A DNA stretch of 64,000 nucleotides, taken from contig NZ_JAADZW010000014.1 in assembly GCF_010645065.1 (NCBI RefSeq), forward strand, positions 1 through 64,000, written 5' to 3'. Every line of letters begins with the position of its first letter. Within the stretch, counting starts at the first letter, position 1. The position numbers and the translations under genes are program-made. A model generated the notes under the pieces. That model was not told the origin of the DNA. It made no database searches and saw only the letters and a list, made by a program, of their open reading frames with translations. This document shows positions 55,387 to 63,677 of this stretch, piece by piece. Origin of the DNA: Flavobacterium fluviatile (GTDB taxonomy: Bacteria > Bacteroidota > Bacteroidia > Flavobacteriales > Flavobacteriaceae).

Positions 55387-56718
55387 CTACAAAATCCCCC
55401 TTGACTTAATCTCCAAATATTTATTAATGGCATCCAAAGTCAGATTCTCAGGCTGTGTCAGAACGGAATGGATTCCGTACTTTTTTAGTTCATTGGCAAT
55501 CAGACGTTTTTCGAACATGAATTTTTCGGCAATTACCTTGTCATAAACTTCCTGAATCGTATCGGTTTTTTTGTTTATGATTTCGTTCAGTTCGGTATTG
55601 CTGAAGAATACAACCACCAATAAATGACTTTTTGCAATTCCTTTCAAATAAGGCAACTGGCGGTTTAGTCCGTCCATGGTTTCGAAATTGGTGTACAAGA
55701 TGATCAGGCTGCGCTGGTTGATATTTTTTTTGACATCTACATACAAACGGCTGTAATCGCTTTCAAAAAAATCGGTTTTGATGTTGTAGAGGGTTTCCAG
55801 GATTTTTTGCATCTGCGAACCTCTTTTTTCGGCAAAAACCCTGTTTTCTACTTTTTTAGAGAAAGCAAAAATTCCGGCTTTGTCCTGCTTTTTCAGAATT
55901 ACATTAGCCAAAACCAAAGTCGAATTAATAGCATAATCGAGTAAACTCAAACCATTAAAAGGCATTTGCATTACACGGCCTTTGTCAATTGCCAGATAAA
56001 CCGACTGTGATTTTTCATCCTGAAACTGGTTGACCATCAAGGCATTTTTCTTGGCTGTAGCTTTCCAGTTTAAAGTTCGAAGATCATCCCCCTGAACATA
56101 TTCTTTGATTTGCTCAAACTCCATGGTGTGACCAATTCGGCGGATTTTCTTAATTCCGTATTGGAACAAATTATTCGAAAAAGCCAATAAATCATACTTT
56201 CTTAATTGAATATACGACGGATATGTAGGTACCATTTTGTCTTTATCGAAAGTAAATCTTCTTGAAATCAGTTTCAACGGAGAAGAGACGTAAATGTTTA
56301 AATTTCCAAAATAATATTCACCTCGTTCTGTCGGACGCAAATCGTACGTAACTTTATCCTGGCCAGATGCTTTAACAGTTCTTTCTATTTTGAAATCGCG
56401 TACCTGAAACTGAAACGGAATTTCGTCAATTATTTTAACCGAAACAGGGAAAGTATAATGATTTATGATTGAAATACTTACCGGATTCAAATCACCATTC
56501 GAAAGTTTTTCATGCATTTCCCTTGAAGCTTCAATTCCGGTTCGGGCTATATAAAGAAGTAAAACATCAAGGACAAGAAACGTGATTAAAACCAAAACAA
56601 GAAACCAGACTCCATTATATAAAACAGGAAAAATAAAAGCGCACACAAATAGTCCGATGATACCTAAAAGGACATAGAAAAAGAAGTTGTTTAGGTATAG
56701 GCTTTTTATGAATTTCAC
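55387..56718 (-). CDS. DUF58-domain protein
   Basis: 443 residues, GTG start. Two hydrophobic helices at the N-terminus (about 10-55) anchor it, followed by a cytoplasmic region. The DUF58 motif DDLRTLNWKATAKKNALMVNQFQDE is present at about residues 210-235, followed by a von Willebrand A-like fold (VYLAIDKGRVM). DUF58 proteins pair with MoxR ATPases, here directly upstream. The role is thought to be in envelope or protein-complex maturation. REP-like hairpins flank the gene on both sides. Confidence 0.92.
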   Translation of the reverse strand: MKFIKSLYLNNFFFYVLLGIIGLFVCAFIFPVLYNGVWFLVLVLITFLVLDVLLLYIARTGIEASREMHEKLSNGDLNPVSISIINHYTFPVSVKIIDEIPFQFQVRDFKIERTVKASGQDKVTYDLRPTERGEYYFGNLNIYVSSPLKLISRRFTFDKDKMVPTYPSYIQLRKYDLLAFSNNLFQYGIKKIRRIGHTMEFEQIKEYVQGDDLRTLNWKATAKKNALMVNQFQDEKSQSVYLAIDKGRVMQMPFNGLSLLDYAINSTLVLANVILKKQDKAGIFAFSKKVENRVFAEKRGSQMQKILETLYNIKTDFFESDYSRLYVDVKKNINQRSLIILYTNFETMDGLNRQLPYLKGIAKSHLLVVVFFSNTELNEIINKKTDTIQEVYDKVIAEKFMFEKRLIANELKKYGIHSVLTQPENLTLDAINKYLEIKSRGIL

Positions 56719-56753
56719 TTTTTTGTTGTTTCAGGTTTAAAGTTTCGTGTTTT

Positions 56754-56833
56754 CCTGCAAGGTCTTTTTCTGACCTTGTAGGTTTAAAAATTATAAATTA
56801 AGACACCTACAAGGTTTTAAAAACCTTGCAGAA
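56754..56833. repeat. Two head-to-head REP-like hairpins between MoxR and DUF58 genes
   Basis: CCTGCAAGGTC and GACCTTGTAGG (56754-56782) form one hairpin; ACCTACAAGGTTTT and AAAACCTTGCAG (56805-56832) form the mirror-image second. A third copy lies at 55217. They may limit transcription between the two genes. Confidence 0.8.
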
Positions 56834-56840
56834 ATACAAG

Positions 56841-57854
56841 TTATCTTGGAATTTCAACTGTTTCAATAATCTGTTTAATGATTTCTGAACTTGTAATTCC
56901 TTCCATTTCACGCTCCGGAGCCACAATCACACGGTGTTGTAAAACCGGAACAGCAGCTTCTTTAATATCTTCAGGAGTTACAAAATCACGACCGCGAATG
57001 GCTGCAAAACCTTTCGCAGCATTCAGAATAGCGATGGAGGCACGAGGCGAAGCTCCTAAATATAAAAAGGCATTTTCCCTTGTGTTTACCACAATTCGGG
57101 CAATATACTCCAGTAAATTTTGCTCTACCCTTATTTGTTTGATCAAAGCCTGATATCCTTTTATTTCTTCTGCAGAAAGAATCGTTTTGATAGCTTCTAA
57201 TTTTCCGTGATCCTGTAGTAAATGCTCTCTTTGAATAATCAGGATTTCATCATCTAATTTTGGGTAATCAACCGAAATTTTGAATAAAAAACGGTCCAAT
57301 TGTGCTTCCGGCAATCGGTAAGTACCTTCCTGTTCAATTGGATTTTGTGTGGCAATAACCAAAAAGGGAGTATCCAATTGATAGGCAGAACCGTCAATGG
57401 TAATCTGGCGTTCTTCCATTACTTCAAAAAGAGCTGCCTGCGTTTTTGCTGGAGCACGATTGATCTCGTCAATTAAAATCAGATTAGAGAAAATAGGACC
57501 TTGTTTGAATTCAAATTCGGAACTTTTCAAATTAAAAACAGAAGTTCCTAAAATATCTGAGGGCATTAAATCCGGTGTAAACTGAATTCGGCTAAAGCCA
57601 ATATTTAAGGTTTTAGATAATAATTTGGCAGTTATGGTTTTGGCAACTCCCGGAACGCCTTCCAGTAAAACGTGTCCGTTTGATAAAATCGCTACCAAAA
57701 GCTGATCAATCATTTTGTGCTGGCCTACAATTACCGTTTCAATCTCTTTTTTGATAGTATTAACGTGTTCTAAAAGCGGTGCTAAATTAAGCCTTGTTTC
57801 AAAATTCACATTTTCGTTAGTGATTTCGGTTTCTGTTGTATTGATATCGTCCAT
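56841..57854 (-). CDS. MoxR-family AAA ATPase
   Basis: 337-residue cytoplasmic AAA protein. Walker A is LLEGVPGVAKT, Walker B LILIDEINRAPAKTQAALFEVMEE, sensor 1 lies in VIATQNPIEQEGTYRLPEAQ, and the arginine finger region RLPEAQLDRFLFKI follows. MoxR proteins act as chaperones with partner VWA or DUF58 proteins. It is the central gene of the cluster with SpoIIM, DUF4129, DUF4350 and DUF58 neighbours. Confidence 0.95.
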   Translation of the reverse strand: MDDINTTETEITNENVNFETRLNLAPLLEHVNTIKKEIETVIVGQHKMIDQLLVAILSNGHVLLEGVPGVAKTITAKLLSKTLNIGFSRIQFTPDLMPSDILGTSVFNLKSSEFEFKQGPIFSNLILIDEINRAPAKTQAALFEVMEERQITIDGSAYQLDTPFLVIATQNPIEQEGTYRLPEAQLDRFLFKISVDYPKLDDEILIIQREHLLQDHGKLEAIKTILSAEEIKGYQALIKQIRVEQNLLEYIARIVVNTRENAFLYLGASPRASIAILNAAKGFAAIRGRDFVTPEDIKEAAVPVLQHRVIVAPEREMEGITSSEIIKQIIETVEIPR

Positions 57855-57895
57855 TTTTGGTATGTTTTCGTTTGATGAATTTCCAGTTAAAAATA

Positions 57896-59104
57896 TTAAT
57901 GTAAAACTTTTTCTATTGCATTATTGATTCGGATTAAATCTTCTTCAAGGCTTCCGTGGTAACTTTTTCGGTATTCGTTGATTAAAAATACAAGTTCCCT
58001 GATATCATTTTCATCTTTTCCGGATTTATGATGTAGTTTTGTGATGAAATCATCATCTAATTTCGATGTATCCATCAAATATTCATTTCGGATTCTTTCC
58101 AGAAAATAAATGATTTTTTTATCAATAATATTATCATGATCCCCTTCCTGGTAGTATAAATTCCCAATAGTTTTGGTAAAATCAACAGTTAGATTGGGCA
58201 AAGGTTTTAATATAGGGACAATCCTTTGTTTTCGCTTCGCATTAAAAAGAATAAAAATCAGTATTCCGATTAATGATAAATAAAACGCCCATTCTAACGG
58301 AGGCTGGCTTAAAATATACCGAAGCGGAGAACCTGAGATTGATTCGCTGTTTTGTCCTTTTGTATACCAGTACACATCGCCTTTTGGGATATAAGAAAGA
58401 ACACCTTGGGCATATTGATAGTGATCGTCTTTTAATAAATGAAAGTTTGAAAAAGCGGCAGGCTGGGTATGCAGGTAAAAGTATCCGTTTACGTATGGCA
58501 CTTTTATGAAATTGATTCTTTTTTGATTTTCCTTATTTGCCTGATAACCCAAAACTGTAGTATTTAAGGTGTCAATTTTTGAAAAATAATAATTACCCAT
58601 TCCTTCAGTCATGTGGAATTTTTTTTGGCTTACATTTTTATTAGCCATCCAGATTGAAGTACTGTCAGAATACTGAAAATCGGTTCTGAAATCAATTTTT
58701 AAACTGTCTAAAAGTGGCTGTGGGAATGTTTTCATGCTCAGGAAAGCATTGTTTCCATGTGATACAAAATAAAAAAGCTCCGTCATCGACTGATCATCAA
58801 TGGCAGCAAATTCTGTGATATTAAAAAAGGTTCCTTTTATTTTATAAGTACCGACAACAGTATCGGGAACATATTTTGAATCCAGAAATTCATAAGGTGT
58901 CAATGCTGAAACTCTTTCAATCTTTTGTTTCTTTAAAAGACCGTCAATTTCTTTATCGAAAACATATAACCCTAGCGGAATTTTATCGTTTACGGAATAA
59001 GTGGGAGTCCAGTCAATTCTTTTTGGAGAATTGCTGCCCGCTATTAAAATTAAGGCAAAAACCAAAACCAGTATAGCGATATAAATTTTAATCGATTTAC
59101 CCAT
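57896..59104 (-). CDS. DUF4350-family membrane protein
   Basis: 402 residues. One N-terminal helix (about 5-25) and one near residue 275 (EWAFYLSLIGILIFILFN) surround a periplasmic domain; a C-terminal cytoplasmic part (about 300-402) is helical and charged. The opening SNSPKRIDWTPTYSVNDKIPLGLYVFDKEID is typical of DUF4350 proteins near MoxR. Function unknown. Its start overlaps the stop of the DUF4129 gene by eight bases. Confidence 0.85.
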   Translation of the reverse strand: MGKSIKIYIAILVLVFALILIAGSNSPKRIDWTPTYSVNDKIPLGLYVFDKEIDGLLKKQKIERVSALTPYEFLDSKYVPDTVVGTYKIKGTFFNITEFAAIDDQSMTELFYFVSHGNNAFLSMKTFPQPLLDSLKIDFRTDFQYSDSTSIWMANKNVSQKKFHMTEGMGNYYFSKIDTLNTTVLGYQANKENQKRINFIKVPYVNGYFYLHTQPAAFSNFHLLKDDHYQYAQGVLSYIPKGDVYWYTKGQNSESISGSPLRYILSQPPLEWAFYLSLIGILIFILFNAKRKQRIVPILKPLPNLTVDFTKTIGNLYYQEGDHDNIIDKKIIYFLERIRNEYLMDTSKLDDDFITKLHHKSGKDENDIRELVFLINEYRKSYHGSLEEDLIRINNAIEKVLH

Positions 59105-59870
59105 GGCTAAAGGTTTTTATTGCGTTTTTAAAACGTTTTTCAGCTTTTTCGAACATTCTTTCGTCAATTTCAAATTCGCCATACCAAATATAATTATATA
59201 CATAAGACAGATAGGTGAATTCTTCTTTGTGGGAAGAGTTTCTAAGTTCGTGTAAATAATCAGAATTGGTTTTTTCTATATCCCATTTAATATAATGATT
59301 TTTTGCCATTACTTTCAATAACCAAAGATAATAGTATCGAATGGCAATTCTTTTTTCTCCGGATTCGATAGATTCCGTAATAAGCTTTTCGAAATCCAGA
59401 AGGTGGATGTTTTTTTCAGCATCAGTATAATGAATTACTTTTTGTTTGGCTTCTTTGCTGAAAATCCATTGTCCTTCTTTTCCGATTAGAGCTTTTACAA
59501 TTAAATAAATTACAAAAATGACAATTAGTATCGCCAGTACTTTCAATAAAATAGCTACAAAATTAAGTGAAGCCTGCGGATTTTTAAAAGTGAATATTTT
59601 ATTGAAGATGTCTGCAAGCCATTCTTTAAAATGATCCCACCAATTTTTTTCGGCTTTTTTTTGTTCGTAAACAAAATCACTGTCGGTATATTGTTTTTTG
59701 AAGTTTTTCTGAAATGTTTTGGCTTCGATAGTGTCTGAATCGACATAAATATCAGCTTCAGTATATTTTACAGTGGTAACTTTAGGAGGTTCGGTTTTAA
59801 CCAAAGTATCCTGCGCATTCAGGATATTACAGCACAGAATAAAAGATAAAATAATTAATAATCTATTCAT
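59097..59870 (-). CDS. DUF4129-family membrane protein
   Basis: 257 residues. Signal peptide (1-19), a periplasmic stretch, one membrane helix (about residues 103-127) and a C-terminal cytoplasmic DUF4129-like helical domain (SGEKRIAIRYYYLWLLKVMAKNHYIKWDIEKTNSDYLHEL). This domain is found in MoxR clusters and in some transglutaminase-like proteins. Function unknown. It overlaps the next gene by eight bases, indicating an operon. Confidence 0.85.
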   Translation of the reverse strand: MNRLLIILSFILCCNILNAQDTLVKTEPPKVTTVKYTEADIYVDSDTIEAKTFQKNFKKQYTDSDFVYEQKKAEKNWWDHFKEWLADIFNKIFTFKNPQASLNFVAILLKVLAILIVIFVIYLIVKALIGKEGQWIFSKEAKQKVIHYTDAEKNIHLLDFEKLITESIESGEKRIAIRYYYLWLLKVMAKNHYIKWDIEKTNSDYLHELRNSSHKEEFTYLSYVYNYIWYGEFEIDERMFEKAEKRFKNAIKTFSHG

Positions 59871-59897
59871 TATTGGTTATGGTTAATTCGATTTGGT

Positions 59898-60863
59898 TTA
59901 AAGTTGTTGTGTCTTTTTGTGTACAATAAAAGGATAAACCAAATAATAAAAAGAAATAACACTCAGTGTAAAAAGGATGATAAAACTGCTCAGCCAATTA
60001 GGCATATTGATCGAGTAGCGGGTAATAAATCCTTCCAGGAATCCTGCACTGATGGTGAACGGAAAGGTACTCAGGAAGATTTTGAAACTGTTTTTAAAAC
60101 CTATTTTAAATGAATTTACTCTCGAAAAAGTTTTAGGAAATAAAATAGAAGCCCCTAAGATAAATCCGGCTGCAGTTTCAATGACAATCGCAAAAATTTC
60201 CATAGCACCATGAATCCAGATGCCGCGGACACTTTTCCAGAAAACATTCTGCTCGTAAAAAAAGTATTGAAAAGCTCCCAGCATGATGCCGTTTTGAAGT
60301 GAAATATACAAGGTGCCAATTCCTGCAAAAAGGCCCCATATATAACATCTTGCGCCTACATACAGATTATTCATAGTAATCCCGACAAAACTTCCCCAGT
60401 TGCTTCCGGAGCCATAAACTGCCATTGGATTTCCTTTTTTAATATTTTCCAAAGTCATATTGACATAGCCATCTCCCAAAATTAACCGGACAAAATCCTG
60501 ATCAAAACGGGCAGAAATAACCCCTATTGCAACTGTAATAAAAAACAAGACAAAAGCATACAGCAAATACCTTCTGTAGGCATAAACGAGAAGCGGAACT
60601 TCGGTTTTAAAAAATTCAAAAAACCGGTTCTTTTCTGCGCGTTTGGTTTTGTAAATCTTTTGATAAATCTGCGATGCGAGGTGATTTAAGTAAATCACTG
60701 TTTTACTTTTTGGGTAATACGTTTGTGCGTACGACAGGTCATTCATCATTTGAATGTACAAATTGGCTAACTCATCAGGATTTTTTTTAGCTTTACCCAA
60801 AATAGCCAGTTCAAATTCCAGCCATTTTTCTTTATTTTGTTTTATGAATGCAACTTCTCTCAT
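59898..60863 (-). CDS. Stage II sporulation protein M-like membrane protein
   Basis: 321 residues. A helical cytoplasmic start (WLEFELAILGKAKKNPDELANLYIQMMNDLSYAQTYYP) is followed by about five to six membrane helices with the SpoIIM features NNLYVGARCYIWGLFAGIGTLYISLQNG and GIWIHGAMEIFAIVIETAAGF. In sporulating bacteria SpoIIM works with cell-wall hydrolases; in non-sporulating ones it is linked to MoxR clusters. It is the first gene of this cluster, 20 bases from the divergent RDD gene. Confidence 0.9.
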   Translation of the reverse strand: MREVAFIKQNKEKWLEFELAILGKAKKNPDELANLYIQMMNDLSYAQTYYPKSKTVIYLNHLASQIYQKIYKTKRAEKNRFFEFFKTEVPLLVYAYRRYLLYAFVLFFITVAIGVISARFDQDFVRLILGDGYVNMTLENIKKGNPMAVYGSGSNWGSFVGITMNNLYVGARCYIWGLFAGIGTLYISLQNGIMLGAFQYFFYEQNVFWKSVRGIWIHGAMEIFAIVIETAAGFILGASILFPKTFSRVNSFKIGFKNSFKIFLSTFPFTISAGFLEGFITRYSINMPNWLSSFIILFTLSVISFYYLVYPFIVHKKTQQL

Positions 60864-60883
60864 TGAGGGCTAAAATATAAAAT

Positions 60884-61630
60884 ATGTCAGAATTATCTAT
60901 AACCACAACCCAAAATGTTAAAATAAATTTCATAGCTGCATCAGCAGGCGAGCGAATCGGTTCTTATTTGATCGATTTGGTCATCAAAATAGCCTATGGA
61001 ATAGTGGTTTATCTGGTTTTTTTCAATTGGCTGAATCTAGATCTTTTATTTCAAAATTTAGATCAGTGGTCTGTCGGCACAATTCTTTTAGGTTTTTATT
61101 TTCCGGTTATGATTTATTCCCTTACTCTTGAAAGCATTTTTGAAGGTCAGACGATAGGAAAAAAACTAAATAAAATAAAAGTGGTTAAAATTGACGGATA
61201 CCAGGCCGGTTTTGGAGATTATCTGATGCGATGGTTTTTTAGACTGATAGATATTTCGATTTTATACGGAATTATAGCTCTTATAACTGTTGTTTCAAGT
61301 AAAAAGGGACAGAGGCTGGGTGATATGGTGGCAGGGACTTCAGTCATTACCCTAAAAAATAAAATTGATATCAGTCATACCATTTTAGAAGAAATAGAAA
61401 CAACGTATGTGCCAACTTATCCTTTAGTTATTAAGTTGTCAGACAATGATATGCGTATCATAAAAGAAACATTTTTAAGAGCAGAAGCAAAAAATGACTA
61501 TGAAATCATTTATAAATTAGTTCATAAAATTGAAAGTGTCACCGGAATCAAGAATCAGTCAATTGGAGATCCTGCCGGTTTTATCCGTACGGTTTTGAAA
61601 GATTATAATTTCTATACCCAGAATATGTAA
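60884..61630 (+). CDS. RDD-family membrane protein
   Basis: 248 residues. The RDD domain (about 8-165, with AGERIGSYLIDLVIKIAYGI, GQTIGKKLNKIKVVK and DGYQAGFGDYLMRWFFRLID) has four membrane helices. A C-terminal soluble tail (about 170-248) follows. RDD proteins usually accompany SpoIIM and MoxR genes. Transcribed in the opposite direction from that cluster with a 20-base gap, so both promoters must overlap or lie in the genes. Confidence 0.9.
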   Translation: MSELSITTTQNVKINFIAASAGERIGSYLIDLVIKIAYGIVVYLVFFNWLNLDLLFQNLDQWSVGTILLGFYFPVMIYSLTLESIFEGQTIGKKLNKIKVVKIDGYQAGFGDYLMRWFFRLIDISILYGIIALITVVSSKKGQRLGDMVAGTSVITLKNKIDISHTILEEIETTYVPTYPLVIKLSDNDMRIIKETFLRAEAKNDYEIIYKLVHKIESVTGIKNQSIGDPAGFIRTVLKDYNFYTQNM

Positions 61631-61660
61631 TTAATTTATTTATGATATAAATCGAATGTA

Positions 61661-62086
61661 ATGGAAAAATTTGATTCTAAAATTGATCTGTGGTTAGTAC
61701 TTTTTTTAAGTATCATATTTGGCGGAATAGCAATAAAATTTGCACTTGAGGGAGTCTGGGGAAGTTTAATACCTATAGCTTTTACAATAGCTTTTATTGT
61801 CCACATGTTTACTACAACTTTTTATATTATTGAAAATGAAAATCTCATAATAAAATGTGGTTTTCTGATTAATATTTCGATTTCTGTTGCAACCATAAAA
61901 AAGATTTCTGAAACTAACAATTTAATGAGTTCTCCCGCACTCTCCTTAGACAGGCTTGAAATTTTGTATAATAAATTTGACACTGTTATGATTTCTCCAA
62001 GAGACAAAGCTAAATTTATTGAGGCAATTCAAAAAATAAATCATGAGGCAGAAATAAAATTAAAGAATAAAACCTTAGTAACTTAG
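61661..62086 (+). CDS. PH-domain (bPH_2-like) membrane protein
   Basis: 141 residues with two hydrophobic helices (about residues 10-26 and 29-48) followed by a small bacterial PH-like domain (FYIIENENLIIKCGFLINISISVATIKKISETNN, VMISPRDKAKFIEAIQKIN). The function of this group is unknown. The gene is 30 bases after the RDD gene; the stop lies inside the octamer array. Confidence 0.82.
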   Translation: MEKFDSKIDLWLVLFLSIIFGGIAIKFALEGVWGSLIPIAFTIAFIVHMFTTTFYIIENENLIIKCGFLINISISVATIKKISETNNLMSSPALSLDRLEILYNKFDTVMISPRDKAKFIEAIQKINHEAEIKLKNKTLVT

Positions 62087-62113
62087 CGTCTCAGCAACTT
62101 AGAATCTCAAAAA
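62074..62113 (+). repeat. Octamer leader repeat of the TRIC-type gene
   Basis: CTTAGTAA, CTTAGCGT, CTCAGCAA, CTTAGAAT, CTCAAAAA: an exact eight-base period with CTYAG constant in the first four units. It begins in the last codons of the PH-domain gene (the TAG stop is in unit 2) and ends two bases before the next ATG. Confidence 0.85.
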
Positions 62114-62115
62114 AA

Positions 62116-62718
62116 ATGTTCCATCTTTTAGATATTATCGGTACAATGGCGTTTGCAATGTCAGGTGCTTTAACAGCGATGCATAAAAAACTGGATCCGT
62201 TTGGGGTTTTTATCATTGCCTTTGTTACGGCAGTCGGCGGCGGAACACTGCGTGATGTTTTAATAGGAAGAACCCCGGTTGGCTGGATGTTGGACTTAAA
62301 ATATGTTTATGTGATTATTTTAGGTTTTGGATTGGCAATTCTGTTTAGAAAAAAGTTTGATAAGCTTCGTACTTCTTTATTTTTGTTTGACACAATCGGA
62401 TTAGGGGTTTTTACCTTAATTGGTCTTGAAAAAGGCATTTCTATTGGCCTGCATCCCCTAATTTGTATTACATTGGGAACAATCACCGCCTGTTTTGGCG
62501 GAGTAATTCGCGACATTTTATGCACTGAGATTCCAACCATATTCAGAAGGGAAATTTATGCCACAATCTGTATTTTTGGCGGAGTTGTTTTTTTTGCGCT
62601 GAGAAGTCTAGATTTAGATAAAGATATTTTATATTTAACGACTTCAATAGTTATAATTTCGGTGCGGTTACTGGCTGTAAAATTCAGATGGTATTTGCCT
62701 GCTTTTGATCATAAATAG
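62116..62718 (+). CDS. TRIC-type (UPF0126/YadS) cation channel protein
   Basis: 200 residues with about seven membrane helices arranged as two repeats. Both repeats carry the family glycine-rich motif: AVGGGTLRDVLIGRTPVGWM in the first and CFGGVIRDILCTEIPTIF in the second. Bacterial TRIC proteins form trimeric potassium channels; the ion here is inferred. It is preceded by the octamer leader. Confidence 0.92.
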   Translation: MFHLLDIIGTMAFAMSGALTAMHKKLDPFGVFIIAFVTAVGGGTLRDVLIGRTPVGWMLDLKYVYVIILGFGLAILFRKKFDKLRTSLFLFDTIGLGVFTLIGLEKGISIGLHPLICITLGTITACFGGVIRDILCTEIPTIFRREIYATICIFGGVVFFALRSLDLDKDILYLTTSIVIISVRLLAVKFRWYLPAFDHK

Positions 62719-62726
62719 AAACAACA

Positions 62727-63677
62727 TTGGATAAATATACCGTAAAAAAATATACCGAGAGCGATTATAAAATATGGAATGACTTTATAGCTCAGGCCAA
62801 AAATGCTACGTTTCTGTTTCATCGGGATTTTATGGAATATCACAAGGATCGTTTTGAAGATTATTCGCTAATGGTTTTTGAAGGAGGAAATCTGGTTGCT
62901 GTTTTACCCGCTAATATATCAGGAAAAACATTGTATTCACATCAGGGTTTGACTTATGGTGGTTTGGTATTTTCGTCTAAACTTAAGGCAGAAAAAGTGG
63001 AATTGATTTTGAATGAAATTCTATTTTTTTTAAAAGAAAATGCAATTGATACGTTTTATTATAAACCAATTCCTGCTTTTTATTTTTCTAAAGGCAATCA
63101 GGAGATAGATTTCTTTTTGATTAAGAAAGGAGGTTTGCTGGAGCGAAAAGAAATGAATCTGGCTGTTAATTTGACAACTCCATTAGAAATATCAAAAAGT
63201 AAACTAAAACATTTCCGAAGAATCGAAAATCTTCATTTAGAAATTATTGAAGAGCAAAATCTATACCCTTTTTGGGAAGAAGTTTTAGAACCAAGATTGG
63301 CGGAAAGGTTTAATACCAAGCCTGTTCATTCCAGAGAAGAAATTATTACATTGAAAAAAAAATTTTCCGAAAACATTAAGCAGTTTTCAGTTTATAAAGG
63401 AGGAGAAATTATTGCTGGAATAACTATTTTTGAAACTGAAAAAGTTGTTAAATCACAATACGGTGCTACAACAAAAAAGGGAGAACAAGTAAGAGCGCTG
63501 GATTTTTTATTCATCAATTTAATAGAGAAATACAAAAGCGAGGGCAAATTTTTTTTTGATATGGGAATTGTGGGTGATGATAGTAAAAAAGGATATAATG
63601 AAGGGCTTTTAAAACAAAAAGAGGAGTTAGGTTGTTCAGTCTATAATCAGGATTTTTATAAAATAAGTGTTAAATGA
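62727..63677 (+). CDS. GNAT/FemAB-like acyltransferase
   Basis: 316 residues from a TTG start nine bases after the TRIC-type stop; there is no closer ATG. Two GNAT-like halves are visible: the first around TFLFHRDFMEYHKDRFEDYSLMVFEGGNLVAVLPA and the second around PRLAERFNTKPVHSREEIITLKKKF and GGEIIAGITIFETEKVVKSQYGATTKKGEQVRALDFL. This resembles FemAB-like aminoacyl/acyltransferases near polysaccharide genes. It overlaps the aminotransferase by four bases, so both probably act in making one surface sugar. Confidence 0.8.
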   Translation: MDKYTVKKYTESDYKIWNDFIAQAKNATFLFHRDFMEYHKDRFEDYSLMVFEGGNLVAVLPANISGKTLYSHQGLTYGGLVFSSKLKAEKVELILNEILFFLKENAIDTFYYKPIPAFYFSKGNQEIDFFLIKKGGLLERKEMNLAVNLTTPLEISKSKLKHFRRIENLHLEIIEEQNLYPFWEEVLEPRLAERFNTKPVHSREEIITLKKKFSENIKQFSVYKGGEIIAGITIFETEKVVKSQYGATTKKGEQVRALDFLFINLIEKYKSEGKFFFDMGIVGDDSKKGYNEGLLKQKEELGCSVYNQDFYKISVK

